Of a stretch of 64,000 nucleotides of DNA, positions 21,121 to 31,811 are shown one piece after another. The DNA comes from Agapanthus africanus. Taxonomy: Eukaryota > Streptophyta > Magnoliopsida > Asparagales > Amaryllidaceae. The first letter of the stretch is position 1. Each line of letters begins with the position of its first letter. The stretch lies in assembly GCA_030015575.1 (NCBI GenBank), contig JASDDO010000001.1:143069988-143133987 (forward strand). Reading direction: 5' to 3'. Under the pieces are notes generated by a model. It saw nothing but the letters and a program-made list of their open reading frames with translations, did not search any database and had not been told where the DNA came from. The translations under genes were made by a program, and so were the position numbers.

Positions 21121-21400
21121 GCTCTATTGTTCCAGTTTAGGGACGTAGTGGTCCATACTCCAGTTTAGGGACGTAGTGGTCCATATTCCAGTTTAGGGAC
21201 GTGGTGGTCTATCGCCAGTTTAGGGACGTAGTGGTCCATATTCCAGTTTAGGGACGTGGTGGTCCACCATTAGTTTAGGGATGTTTCGGTCCAGTATTAG
21301 TTTAGGGACGTTTCGGTCCAATATTAGTTTAGGGACGTTTCGGTCCAGCATTAGTTTAGGGACGTTTCGGTCCACGAGTTTAAAGACCCCGCAGTCCATA
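21121..21400. repeat. GGAC...GTCC tandem repeats in the B 3' LTR
   Basis: About ten units of roughly 28-30 bases of form TTTAGGGACGTTTCGGTCC or TTTAGGGACGTAGTGGTCC. The 4-base arms GGAC/GTCC are constant, while the 6-base centre has two types (GTTTCG and GTAGTG/GTGGTG) grouped in blocks. The other LTR has the same array at 44160-44405. Confidence 0.8.
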
Positions 21401-22507
21401 TTCATATGTGGTCGTCGGGACCCATCACCTCTCTGACGTCGTTGAAGGATTACAACGACAGGTGTCAGAGGAGTTCGGAGATGTACCCTTGAACCGGTAG
21501 TAAATTGATTTAAAAGAGCAATCTTGCTCAGTCAATTTAATTTAAGGGCTTATGGCCAAAATTGGGCTAAGTCCAGTTTCAATATATTTTTTTTTGTCTT
21601 TGGCCTGTGCTAGGGCTTTACCCCTTTTTAGTAATGCACTGCATTATTCTTGTTTTGGTCGGGCTTTGCCCTTTTCTAAATGATGCAGAGCATCTATTTT
21701 TTTGTTTGGGCTTTGCCCCCCTTTTAAAATGCATAGCATTTTTTTTATTAGGCATGTTAGGCCTTTTAATTGGGCTCTGTCCCTTTTCTTTAATAATGCA
21801 GAGCATTAAATACTCTGACAGTGCCCCACGTGGCTTGTCAGGCGCTTTGCGCTAAGTAATGAGCGCAAACTCATATGGTGGTGACACGTGTCACGCTCTG
21901 GTGAGCGCAAGCGCAATAGCGCAGTGCGCTGCGCTAATGCGCTGCGCTGTTGCGCTGCTGACACATGGCGCGCTCTGGTGAGTTGCGCCAATTCCAGAGA
22001 GCAAAGCTCTATTTCAAGAGCGCGTAGCGCAAGTTGTTTTGTAGCTGACACGTGGAGCGCTCTGGTGAGTTGCGCCAATTCCAGAGAGCAAAGCTCTATT
22101 TCAAGAGCGCGTAGCGCAAGTTGTTTTGTAGCTGACACGTGGCACTCTCTCAAGAGCGCAACAGCGCAGTTTGGAAGTGTAAAGCACTAAGAATCTTTTA
22201 GATTCAAGAACAGGAGTGCAGAGCACTATTTGATTTCTTGATCTAATTTAGATCAAAGAAAATAAATTTTTCTTTTTTGTTTCAAGAACCAGAGATTCAT
22301 AAAAAAGTGCAAAGCACTATTATTACTTATTTTTCTTTTTATTTAAAATTATTGATCTTGTTCTTAGATCAATAATCTGTCCATAAGAGAATTTTCTCTT
22401 TTTCCGTAAGGTTTTTACCTTCTGTTGTTCTTGAGGAGTTCTCAAGAGTTCTCTTCTCTTTTTTTTTTTAGAAAGATGTTGATCCTTTTTAATTGAGGCC
22501 TAGGGTC

Positions 22508-22517
22508 CTTTTTATAG
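22508..22517 (-). promoter_or_regulatory. Probable TATA box of LTR B (3' copy)
   Basis: The minus strand reads CTATAAAAAG. The same site is at 45538-45547 in the 5' LTR, where it would drive element transcription. Confidence 0.5.
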
Positions 22518-23001
22518 TGCCCATAAATTAGTTAAATTTGTTAAAGAGATATTTCTCTGAGTGATTTGGGGAATTTTCCCCACCGTTGGATCTTTGATCC
22601 AAAGGCTTCTGCTTTGCAGAAGAAAATCTTCTTGTTTTAATAAGAACAGAAAAGATTTCTTGGAAATTTAATTCTGTTTGGCGCAGATGCCCCAGCGCAT
22701 GACACGTGTCGCGCAGCGCACTGCGCAGCGCAACTGTGCTGACACGTGTCGCGCAGCGCAGAGCGCAGCGCAACCGCGCTAGCGCATCTGCGCTGACACG
22801 TGTCGCGCTGCGCAGTGCTTGCGCAGCTGAAGCGTTGCTTCATAAAATTAGAGCTTTGCTCTGATTGGGCGCGCCTTCTTGGGCGCTGCGCTGACGTATC
22901 ATCGCCTGACATGTGGCGCGTTGCGCCCGAGACTTGAAGCGTTGCTTCAGAATTTTTGAATTTTGAATTTCGACAGAGCTTTGCTCTGATTGGTCGAAAC
23001 A

Positions 23002-23017
23002 AATGCCCCTCCACCGT
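23002..23017 (-). promoter_or_regulatory. Polypurine tract of element B
   Basis: On the minus strand GGTGGAGGGGCATT lies directly before the 3' LTR start TGTTTCGACC. It would prime plus-strand DNA synthesis and fixes the LTR boundary at 23001. Confidence 0.75.
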
Positions 23018-23104
23018 TGTGCTCACGTGGCGCACACGTGAGTGCAGCGGTGGCAAACTCCTGATCGTTGGATCAAGGGATGAGCTCAAGGGGCGCAAGC
23101 GCCT

Positions 23105-23112
23105 TATAAATA
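23105..23112 (+). promoter_or_regulatory. TATA box of the antisense gene in B
   Basis: TATAAATA in GCGCCTTATAAATAGGACC, only about 100 bases inside the 3' LTR and on the strand opposite to gag-pol. CACGTG and CACACGTG G-box-like sites lie about 70 bases upstream (23030-23041). Confidence 0.6.
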
Positions 23113-23903
23113 GGACCCTTGGTCCTTGAATTTTTTTTTTTTACCATTTTCAAGAACTTGAATTTCAGAGCCATGCTCTTGTCTAAGATTTTTAGAGCCT
23201 TGCTCTCATTTCTTTCCAGAGTTCAGATTTTAGAACATCTTAGGTAAAATTGAAATTAAATTAAATTAAATTTGATTAACAGAGCCTTGCTCTTATAGAT
23301 CTTTGATCTAAAGAAAACCCCTTTGGGGTTTTATTAACAGAGCCTTGCTCTCAGAAATCTATAGATCTACAGAGATCTTGTTCATGGGTTTTAACCCATG
23401 AACAGAGCTTTGCTCATGGATCAAATGTAGACCTTTTCTGATCTGAAAGTGGAGAACTCTTAAAAGTTTTTGTGGATCTTTAAGATCCTAAATTTTTAAT
23501 TTTTAGGAGTTAAAGTTTTCCTTTTTGATGGCTCTTCCATCATTATTATAGAGCTGGGCAATTTTCAAGGAATATATATATATATATTTTTTTTATTCCC
23601 TTGAGACCAGAGTTTGACAAATGTCACTCTGTGACAGAGCTTTGCTCTCTAAAAGAGGAGATTTTCTCCTTGTCTCTGGGGATTTCCTATCAATGAGGAT
23701 ATTCTCTTAGGGATCTTCTCATTAACTGACAGTCTCATCCAACGATGGGACTGTCTTATTAAGTGATGCGCCGTCATCCAGATTTTGTGGGCCCCCCTTT
23801 TGGTCCCCCTATCCACTGCATTGCTGTACGGTATAAAAATTTAAACCTGTTGAGCGTTGGAATTATAATACTGACGGCTAAGGTTTGTCTCTTTGCAGGA
23901 AAC
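23113..23903 (+). other. Leader of the antisense gene, probably with an intron
   Basis: AT-rich and noncoding, with the recurrent short motif AGAGC(C/T)TTGCTC (seven or so copies between 23165 and 23650). It ends TTTGTCTCTTTGCAG at 23898, a good 3' splice site just before GAAACATG. A possible 5' site is TTAG-GTAAAA near 23243. The intron is inference. Confidence 0.5.
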
Positions 23904-26900
23904 ATGTGTGCCAATTCGTTTTTTCCGTTTGTTCGCTCGGAGGGAGGGTTTCCCCAGGTACCGGTGGACCGCGTAGTGCTTGCTCTAATCAAGGATCATG
24001 ACCCCGAACACAAAAACCTTCACTTGTGGGGTAGGTGGTACAATGAAATCATCCAGGGTCGTCGCAGTTTCAGTTCTGCCACGCCGTCCGAGCCAACATT
24101 TTCACTCCCCTATGCAGATGAACCCCCGGTGAAGTATACCGTGGAGGTCAAAAATTGGAATTCGGATGACCTCCTCCAGCTTGCGATTGGTGCTATCCCT
24201 GTGCAGCCGCCGCCGGCAATTGATATTTTAGGGAGGAGAATTTGTCAGGGTGAAGCACGCCCTTGGGGACAGGCTTATAACATTGGACTGATCCCACGAC
24301 CGCCTGCTGGATATTTGCAATGGGCCCGGTACATCCTATCAGCGAGAAGGACTCATCTGATGAGGATTGGTTTGTACTCGGCCATTTACGTCTCGCTTTT
24401 TGAGTATCCTTCTCCTCCAACATGGTGGGTTAAGGCTTTTATCGAGCAATGGAATATTCCCACACACACCTTCCTGATGACGGACCGGGAGGTCTCTATC
24501 TCCATGGAGGAATTTGCTGAAATCTCGGGCCTGCCGATGAGGGGAGAGCCTTACGAGGAGCTGCTTCCTCCCGATGAATACGTCTTTGCCACCAAGCCGC
24601 TGGTGTTTGACCTGACACCGGAGAACGCTATTCAGCATCAGTACCCGGGCTTAGTGAAGGTATTGGAGATTTATGAAGGACTCTATCTAGAATCGGGTGA
24701 CAGGGGAGTCAATTTTGCAGATTTCATTGCTCGCTTCATTCAACCAGAGTTCTTATCAGAGCGGAGCGAGAAGTTCGCCCAGCTTGACGACCCTTTTGGG
24801 TTCGGTTTTGATCGCCGACCCACATCGGAGGATGACCACAAAGACTTCTATCTTCCCGGTGCCGCCGTCGTCCCTTTTTCAGAAATTGCCGTCCCCGACA
24901 TGGATGAAGAGACCTTCTTTGTAGGGTTCTTGGGCTTGTGGTTGTGCAGTTTTGCTCTTCCTATGCATCCACGCCATATGCGGCCGACTGTTTTCTACCC
25001 AGCGCATCGGATGGTGGCTGGTTTACAGTTGACAGTAGGAATTGCCGAGCTGGCTTATCTTTATAATGGACTTAGCGTAGCGGCGGACGCTAGTGAGCCT
25101 GGGGTGCAACCCGCCAACTTCCCGATGCACTACTTTACCTCCTGGATGGAAATGCACGTGCACGGGGTGTTCGGTGCCCATAAGATCCCTCCCTTTTTTG
25201 AGAAGTGCAGGCTCCCGAGGGTCATACGGCTGGTCGGGGCTTCGATTGTAGTTGCTCCTCCGCGGGAGGCTAGGGGGCTGCTCCTTCGACCACACCTGGT
25301 CGGGGCGAAGATTTCTTTCTTGGACAAGGTCATAACAATAGGCTCAGAGACTACCAAGTCGGTAGTGTCGCTACGCGATGATTTTAAAGACGGGGTTTCC
25401 ATACTGAAGGCTCGGGAAATCCTCCATCTCTACTCCATTCGGCCGGGTTACCTGGTGTTCAGGCAGAATGAGACAGCACTCTTCATGAGGTATAATCCTC
25501 ACCGGTTTGCTCAGCAATCGAGCTACAACCAAGGGATCCCGATGGAAGCCTTCTTGGAAAAGCCCGTGGTTAGCCGAGAGGGGATAAAGAATGCAATGCA
25601 CCACTTTATGCGGCTCAACACGGGTTCTTATTTCTTCATCAGCGAACCGAGCTGCATCCCCAAAGTCCTCAACGTGTACGTGGCTTGGTATGCGCATGCT
25701 ATGGGTCCAGTTATCCAAATGGAAAAACGCATGCTGGTTGACCGCAAGGGTGTGCCTCCCGGCGGCGATCGCAAGGCTCCCTTGAAGCCGAGGACCCCGG
25801 TTATTTCTCCATTCAAAGGTGCTGGAGTCGGACCTCCGCGCGTGTTGAGCCCTCCGTGCGGATTGCCACTTCGCGATATTGTGGATGCGCCACCAGCCTC
25901 CCGTGCTTCAGTGGAGGCGGTAAATGTGGTACCGCCAGAGTCTGGCGCCGGCGAGGATATCGGGACCCGCCGCCCCAAGGCGTCCGCTAAGCGTAAATCA
26001 GTCCCGGGTGCATCCAGAGCTGGTGGGCAAAAGAAGAAGAAGCCGCTCCTTTCCCTTGACGCGATTCTTGGCTTAGAGCCTGAGGCCTCTCTTACCAAAG
26101 GAATAAGTGAGTATGGCAGCAATAAGGGCTTCGCGGTAGACCCCGCAGACACCGACCTGGCGGCCGCCATTGCGGCTTCAGAGCGATCAGCGAGGCTTGA
26201 AGCGTGGTTAAGTAAACTCGCTGAGTCAGGTAATTATTAGCTGCTCTCCTCATCATTTCATCTCATTTTTCATCATTATTCTTGACTAATACTTTTCCCC
26301 ATTTTCAACAGGTGTCTCTACCGAAGAAGCTATCGCTGCCTCTTTGAAAACCTTCCAAAAGGAGGAGGAGAAACGCACTTTAGCGGGCGCCGGTATGTCC
26401 CACCCCCCTTTTTTTTAAGCAAATTTCGTTCTTCTTTTCGATGATCAACCTAACTTTCCTTCCTTGTTTCCTTCTAGGGGTTATACCAGTCGACGAAGAT
26501 ATTCTTCCGGAACCCGTCACTGGAGTTCCGGTCTCGTCGGGGCTGCTGCAAGGGCTTTGACTTGACAAGTCGACGAGGGATGCCTTGAAGAGTTTGGAGG
26601 CATCCCTGTATACGGACGAGGATGCCTCAATGCGAGAGGCTCTGGTTAGGTCCGTTTCAACAGCCCAGGAGGAGAGAAAACGGCTGAGGCGCGAGGCGAA
26701 GGCGCGCCGGGCTGCTTTGGCTATAGGAGCGGGCCCAAGCACCGTCCCTCGGGCAGATACTCCTTCCGAAGAGGCCCCTGTCGCCCTATCCACTGCTCGC
26801 AGACAAGTGGCACGTGCCGTTCGAAGCGCAAATGATAAGTCCACTTCAGGTAACATTTCTTTTAGAATTTTTATTGTGAAAGTTATAATGCCGACGGTTC

Positions 26901-28710
26901 TTACATACATTACTTTGCAGGGCCGAGTCCGACCGAGGGTGAGACGGAGACCGTTGATCCTAGGGGAACAGAGGGGGTGGTACCTGCCGAACTCGAACCG
27001 ACGGTGGGCAACGTCGTTGTGGCTTTAGAGCCTGAGGTGGAGGTCGAGGGGCCTACCGCCGAGAAGGTCATTGATGCCGAACCTGAAGTGGTGGCAGATG
27101 ATATGATCATTATAACTGAACCGAGGCTGGTGGTGGACGAGGCGCTTGAGGCCGGCGACCTCGTGGTGACAGTGGATGAGCCGATGGAGACGGCGGAGCT
27201 CGAAGAAGTTGCGGGTGAGATGGGTACGACTCTTGGGGAAGAGTCAGCCGCTTCCTTCCAAGAATCCGGCAACGCTCCAATCATTGCCCTCCCTGCTTAC
27301 GATCTCCTGCCGTCTCCTGGTCGCGCTAGCACGACGACGGTCCCCATCGAGTCGGGTGATGAGGCTACGGGCGGTGGCCTCATGTCGATAGAGGAGGGAG
27401 TCGCTTCTGTTTCGGCCGGGAGCTCCTCAGGTAAACCTTAGGTTACTGTCTTTCTTATTTTACAATCCTTTCTGACAAGTTCACCTTTCTTGTAACGCAG
27501 GTGCAGCCAGCGCCGATGCCCCACTGCTTGAAGGAGCGCCTTCAACCTTGGCGGTGGTTACCTCCCAACCCTCTCTCATACCGTCTAAGATGTTGGAAGG
27601 TATGGGTTTGCAACTTATTAGTCTTATCTTTCAGATGTATAGTGCATGTACTAAAGTCGTGCTGTTGTGTCTTTTCAGGAGTACTTTTTGACCATCTTTA
27701 CCAGATGTTGCTCCCACACTTCTCCTTCCCATCCGAACTTGCTTCTTCCTCTGGTGGCGTTGGTGAGTATGATTTCCAATGACATCCTTCTTTCTTCATT
27801 GATGGGATTATTTCTAAACCCCCCCTTTTTTTATCTCGACTGCAGTGTTACAAATCGAAGGAGGGGATGAAAGACGCGCTGAGTTGCCGACTCTTCTGGC
27901 TCTGCCACCTGCCTCAGCTGGTACAGCGACTATCACATTGATAAAGTCTTCCTTCTTTAATTTCAGAACTGTTATCAGATCACATCCTGTTTCTCTTCAG
28001 CTGTTGTTCCGGTCTCGGCGCCCTTTGAATCTCGCATCATAATGCCAGCAGGTCCTTACCTGAGACGTCCATCTTCGAAAGGCGCCGCGAACAGCTTACG
28101 TATGTTGAGCGATTATATTGAGGAGCTCGACGTCGAGACCCCTACCCCTGCTGCGGATTTTGCTATAGCGGTTAACCCAATGCTGGTGATACTCGTGAAC
28201 TTTCACGACGAGGGTATCATCGCATCTTGGGTTAACCATTCCAGGGAGATTGAGGCCCGCCTGCATCGGTTGGAGTCGCTGCGTCCCGCTCCTGAGGCCT
28301 TGGCTGCCAGTAATCAAAGAACAGCGTGGATTGAGAAGAGCGCTCCTTACTTCCATCACCTCGAACAAGAAGTCATTTCAAGACGTAAGGAGCGAGGTGA
28401 GACTTCGAGCAAGTCTGCCCAACCGCATGCTCGGGTGGAGGCCAATGCCGCACGGCTGAAGGTTGTCTTTGGGGGCCTTCTGCAATGTCTTTCTGAAGGG
28501 TTATCATTGAGGCAACACCTTGATGTTGTCGAGCGAGTTGCACCCAGCCAGGAAGCAGCCCAGAAGGCGGCGGAGGAGCAACTTTCATCTTTCTTGCAGC
28601 AGCGAGCCCGGGTGGAAGCGGAGGTGGCCGCGGCAGCCGCTCAGGAGGAGGCGCTGAAGGAAGTGCGAGAGCAACTTGTGGATTTACTAAAGACACTTCC
28701 TCCTCAGTAG
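23904..28710 (+). CDS. Antisense eight-exon gene of element B, plant-mobile-domain-like plus coiled coil
   Basis: The inferred exons are 23904-26229, 26312-26392, 26478-26849, 26921-27430, 27501-27599, 27679-27762, 27846-27920 and 28001-28710. All introns are GT-AG, 70-85 bases and phase 1, and every internal exon is a multiple of three, about 1418 codons in all. Exon 1 (775 residues) resembles the plant mobile domain found in MAIN/MAIL proteins and many plant transposons (MTDREVSISMEEFAEISGLP at about residues 190-210). It ends with a basic GGQKKKKPLL stretch that could be a nuclear signal. Exons 2-7 are acidic and low complexity; exon 8 is a coiled coil. The start follows a 3' splice site; the frame extends further back only through noncoding leader. 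One in-frame TGA lies at 26558-26560. The role is unknown; antisense extra genes are known in Tat elements. Confidence 0.7.
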
Positions 28711-28810
28711 CTATCCTTCTTTGTATCGTTTGTAATTGTAGATAAAAGAATGTATATATATATTTTTTCATTCTTTGACATAATGTATCTTGTACCCAAT
28801 CAAGTTTATG

Positions 28811-28816
28811 AATAAA
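28811..28816 (+). terminator. Polyadenylation signal of the antisense gene
   Basis: AATAAA in TTTATGAATAAAAGATAC, 100 bases after the stop at 28710, followed by a T-rich tract. Confidence 0.55.
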
Positions 28817-28984
28817 AGATACACCCTTTTTTTTGTAATGTGTCATTTTCTCCGTCTTTTCTTTCTTTCATTATCAGCATGCCACCTTAGTAATCATGGT
28901 TGACGGATGATCAGAACGAGTATCCTGACTTTCTTAAGAAATAGCGATGGCTTAGGCCGCAGGTTCAGATCTGCTGTCTAAGAC

Positions 28985-29175
28985 TTTTCAACTCTATAAG
29001 CCGTGAGGGTCTGATAGAGACTTTTCTCCCTACGGATCGAGAGGATCTCGTAGGTGGGTTTTCTCCCTAGGAATCGTGAGGATTTCTAAGTGTGTTTTTC
29101 TCTTATAAGTCGTAAGGATCCTATAAGAGAATTTTCCCTCTTACGAGTCGAGAGGATTCGTAAGCGGTTGTTTCC
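28985..29175. repeat. Hairpin array 1 in the 3' zone of B
   Basis: Five consecutive inverted repeats with the conserved centre TCG(T/A)GAGGAT. The stems include CCTACG/CGTAGG, TAGGAATC/GATTTCTA (one wobble), CTTATA/TATAAG and CTTACGA/TCGTAAG. It is the same module as in A (100-640). Confidence 0.8.
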
Positions 29176-29329
29176 CTCCTTGTCGAAAATCGACTTTGGA
29201 GAGTGAGACCCGTGAATAGTATGCAAGAGACCATTTTGGATTGACTTGCAGGGCCCCATTGTTCAGGGAGCAAGCTTTTCAATCCTTGCTGCCTGAGACT
29301 TCATCTTGCAAGTTGAGACGAACCGGGAA

Positions 29330-30205
29330 TTCTCCCGCGAAGACAGTGGTGGCTCTGCGTGGGTCAAGAGGCTCTCGTCACGGAGTGTTTGTATCCGTGA
29401 GTCGAGGAGTTTGCTAGGGATTATTTATTTCCCAAGCGCTAAGGATTATTTGTTTCCTTGGGGTTTGAAACGAGTCGAGGATTCCCACGGAGACGCTGGT
29501 GGCTCTGCGAGTCGACGCGGATCAGGAGGCTCTCGTCAAGGAGTGTTTGTATCCGTGAGTCGAGGAGTTTGCTAGGGATTATTTGTTTCCCAAGCGCCAA
29601 GGATTATTTGTTTCCTTGGGGTTTGAAACGAGTCGAGGATTCCCACGGAGACGCTGGTGGCTCTGCGAGTCGACGCGGATCAGGAGGCTCTCGTCAAGGA
29701 GTGTTTGTATCCGTGAGTCGAGGAGTTTGCTAGGGATTATTTGTTTCCCGAGCGCCAAGGATTATTTGTTTCCTTGGGGTTTGAAACGAATCGAGGATTC
29801 CCACGGAGACGCTGGTGGCTCTGCGAGTCGACGCGGATCAGAAGGCTCTCGTCAAGGAGTGTTTGTATCCGTGAGTCGAGGAGTTTGCTAGGGATTATTT
29901 GTTTCCCGAGCGCCAAGGATTATTTGTTTCCTTGGGGTTTGAAACGAGTCGAGGATTCCTACGGAGACGCTGGTGGCTCTGCGAGTCGACGCGGATCAGG
30001 AGGCTCTCGTCAAGGAGTGTTTGTATCCGTGAGTCGAGGAGTTTGCTAGGGATTATTTGTTTCCCGAGCGCCAAGGATTATTTGTTTCCTTGGGGTTTGA
30101 AACGAGTCGAGGATTCCCACGGAGGCACTGGTGGCTCTGCGAGTCGACGCGAATCAGAAGGCTCTCGTCAAGGAGTGTTTGTATCCGTGAGTCGAGGAGT
30201 TTTGC
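29330..30205. repeat. 158-bp tandem repeat, about 5.5 copies
   Basis: The phrase GTTTGCTAGGGATTATTTG recurs every 158 bases (for example 29568, 29726, 29884 and 30042). Copies are nearly identical with a few substitutions. Each unit also has an internal duplication of GGATTATTTGTTTCC. Overlapping open frames of 88-112 codons arise from the repeat in changing frames and are not genes. Confidence 0.9.
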
Positions 30206-30389
30206 TGAAGACACTGATTTCTTCGGAGGTGGACTGAACCGTCGAGATTTGGCTTCGTCTTCTGGCGGAGCCTGTTGGGAAAGTATGGTTCCCTCTTTGT
30301 TTACGCCTTTGGATTGTATATAGGGATCGATGTGATCTTAACTGTAGGGCCAAAGTTTTATCATCATTTTTTTTTGTTTTATCTCCGCG

Positions 30390-30610
30390 ATGCTCTATCA
30401 TTTCAGCTTTTATATCGCGAAGGTCGCGATTGCCCAATCATTTCGGCTATTTTTCGCGGTGCCCAATCATTTCGGCTATTTATTTTATTTTTACTTGCTA
30501 TTTTTTATTGCGAGTTGCCCAATCATTTCGGCTATTTTGCATGCATACATTTTTACTTGCTGTTTTTTATTGCAAGTTGCCCTATCATTTCGGCTATTTC
30601 GTATGCATGT
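30390..30610. repeat. Interspersed CCAATCATTTCGGCTATT repeats in B
   Basis: Five copies of (C)CC(A/T)ATCATTTCGGCTATTT separated by T-rich spacers with CGCGA or TTGCAAGTTGCC. The reverse complement is the repeat of element C at 50640-50880. Confidence 0.75.
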
Positions 30611-30754
30611 GCGGCCTATTGGCTTTTTGCTGTAAACCGATTTCGACATCAGCACCGCTACCATTGGGATATTACCAGGAGCGAATCATCATCTGCCTCT
30701 GTCGATGTCGAACAAGGGTGGCTTAGCGAACAGGGTTAATGTCCTGTTGACTAA

Positions 30755-30935
30755 GGCTTTTGACTTCATGAGCCATAAGGGTCCCACGAAGGTATTTCTT
30801 CCTACAAGTCATGAGGATCTTGTAGGTGTGTTTTCTCCTTAGGACTCGTGAGGATTCCTAAGTGTTCGTTTCCTCTGTAAGTCGTGAGGATCCTACAAGA
30901 GGGTTTTCTCCTCATAAATCGAGAGGATTTACAAG
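30755..30935. repeat. Hairpin array 2 in the 3' zone of B
   Basis: Stems include CCTACAAG/CTTGTAGG and CTTAGGA/TCCTAAG around TCATGAGGAT and CTCGTGAGGAT, plus two weaker units. Linkers are TTTTCTCC-like. Confidence 0.8.
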
Positions 30936-31104
30936 GGTTGTTCACCATGCAAACATATCCCCAGTCACGGATGAGACTTGGTTAGGGAAATGTTTATTCG
31001 CGCCCGTGGATTGTATACAAGGGTCAGTATTGAGCCACTTGTAGGGCAATATTGGAAGTTTGTGGGGGTTTGCTTAAGCACAGGTTTAGGTCTCTGTGAC
31101 TTAA

Positions 31105-31290
31105 GACTTTCAAATCTTATGAGTCGTGAGGGTCCCATAAGAGAGTTCTCCTCACGAGTCATGAGGATCTCGCGAGTGTATTTTCTCCCTAGGAATCGTG
31201 GGGATCCCTAAGTGTGTTGCTCCCTTGTGAGTCGTAAGGATCTCACGCAGGTGGTCTCTCCTTACAAGGTCGAGAGGACCCTGTAAGTGT
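31105..31290. repeat. Hairpin array 3 in the 3' zone of B
   Basis: Stems include TCTTATG/CATAAGA, CTCACGAG/CTCGCGAG (one mismatch) and CTTACA/TGTAAG enclosing AGGTC/GGACC. It corresponds to 455-632 of A, and several stems differ between A and B with pairing kept. Confidence 0.8.
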
Positions 31291-31294
31291 CTTT

Positions 31295-31570
31295 TAACGA
31301 GATTGCGCCCTTTCAGGTTTTCACAAACACTCGCCGGTAGTCCTGCTGTTTTTACTCAAGGAGCCCTTTCGGGTTTTCATCCGTGCCCATTTTGCTTATG
31401 GACATACCGTTTTTTTTATTCTTTTTATTTTCTTTTTCTCTCTTTTTTTTAAGAGGTCGCGCCCTTTCGGGTTTTCACGAACACTCGCCGGTAGCCCTCC
31501 TGTTTTTACTCACGGAGCCCTTTCGGGTTTTCATCCGTGCCCATTTTGCTTATGGACATACCGTTTTTAT
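31295..31570. repeat. Duplicated unit with CCCTTTCGGG motifs
   Basis: A unit of roughly 140-150 bases (GCGCCCTTTCAGGTTTTC ... TATGGACATACCG) occurs twice, at about 31305-31425 and 31452-31565. Element A has one copy (648-750). CCC-TTTC-GGG is itself a small palindrome, present four times counting the variant. Confidence 0.75.
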
Positions 31571-31811
31571 TTATTATATTTTTTCTTTATTTATTTATTT
31601 TTTATTCATCTCGTCAGCCTAAGGATGCTGCGGTATTAGTTTAATGACATTTCGGTCTGCTATTAGTTTAAGGACATTTCGGTCCGCTATTAGTTTAAGG
31701 ACATTTCGGTCCGACATTGAGAGGCTGGCTACTGCTTATAAAACTTGAGCTTAGGAAGATAGCGAGCGGACATGGTCGTCGTCATCTATCATTGACCTAG
31801 GCTGTGGCTCA
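31571..31811. repeat. AT-rich spacer and GGAC...GTCC repeats next to the integrase stop
   Basis: Three units of TTTAAGGACATTTCGGTCC (about 31635-31715) match the LTR array motif. The rest is AT-rich and noncoding. Confidence 0.65.

Larger units (their letters stand above)
20387..23001 (-). repeat. Element B 3' LTR (2.6 kb)
   Basis: Plus-strand ends are TGTTCCCCTCC and GGTCGAAACA. It is closely similar to 43417-46019 over its length. It contains a GGAC/GTCC array (about 21121-21400), CACGTG and GCGC palindrome blocks (about 21830-22150 and 22680-22960) and a minus-strand TATA candidate at 22508-22517. Short frames inside it are not supported as genes. Confidence 0.9.

Noticed and set aside
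21607..22190. Frames of 82-115 codons inside LTR B, repeated at 44636-45219
   Set aside because: They are LTR sequence with palindromic repeats, so frames on both strands stay open by composition. Their recurrence reflects the LTR pair, not a gene.
24193..26170. Several minus-strand frames opposite the antisense gene
   Set aside because: Shadows of the long plus-strand exon 1, with no domain similarity and no place in the gag-pol order of B.
29306..30323. Series of 88-112-codon open frames on the plus strand
   Set aside because: They are produced by the 158-bp tandem repeat, shift frame from copy to copy and resemble no protein family.
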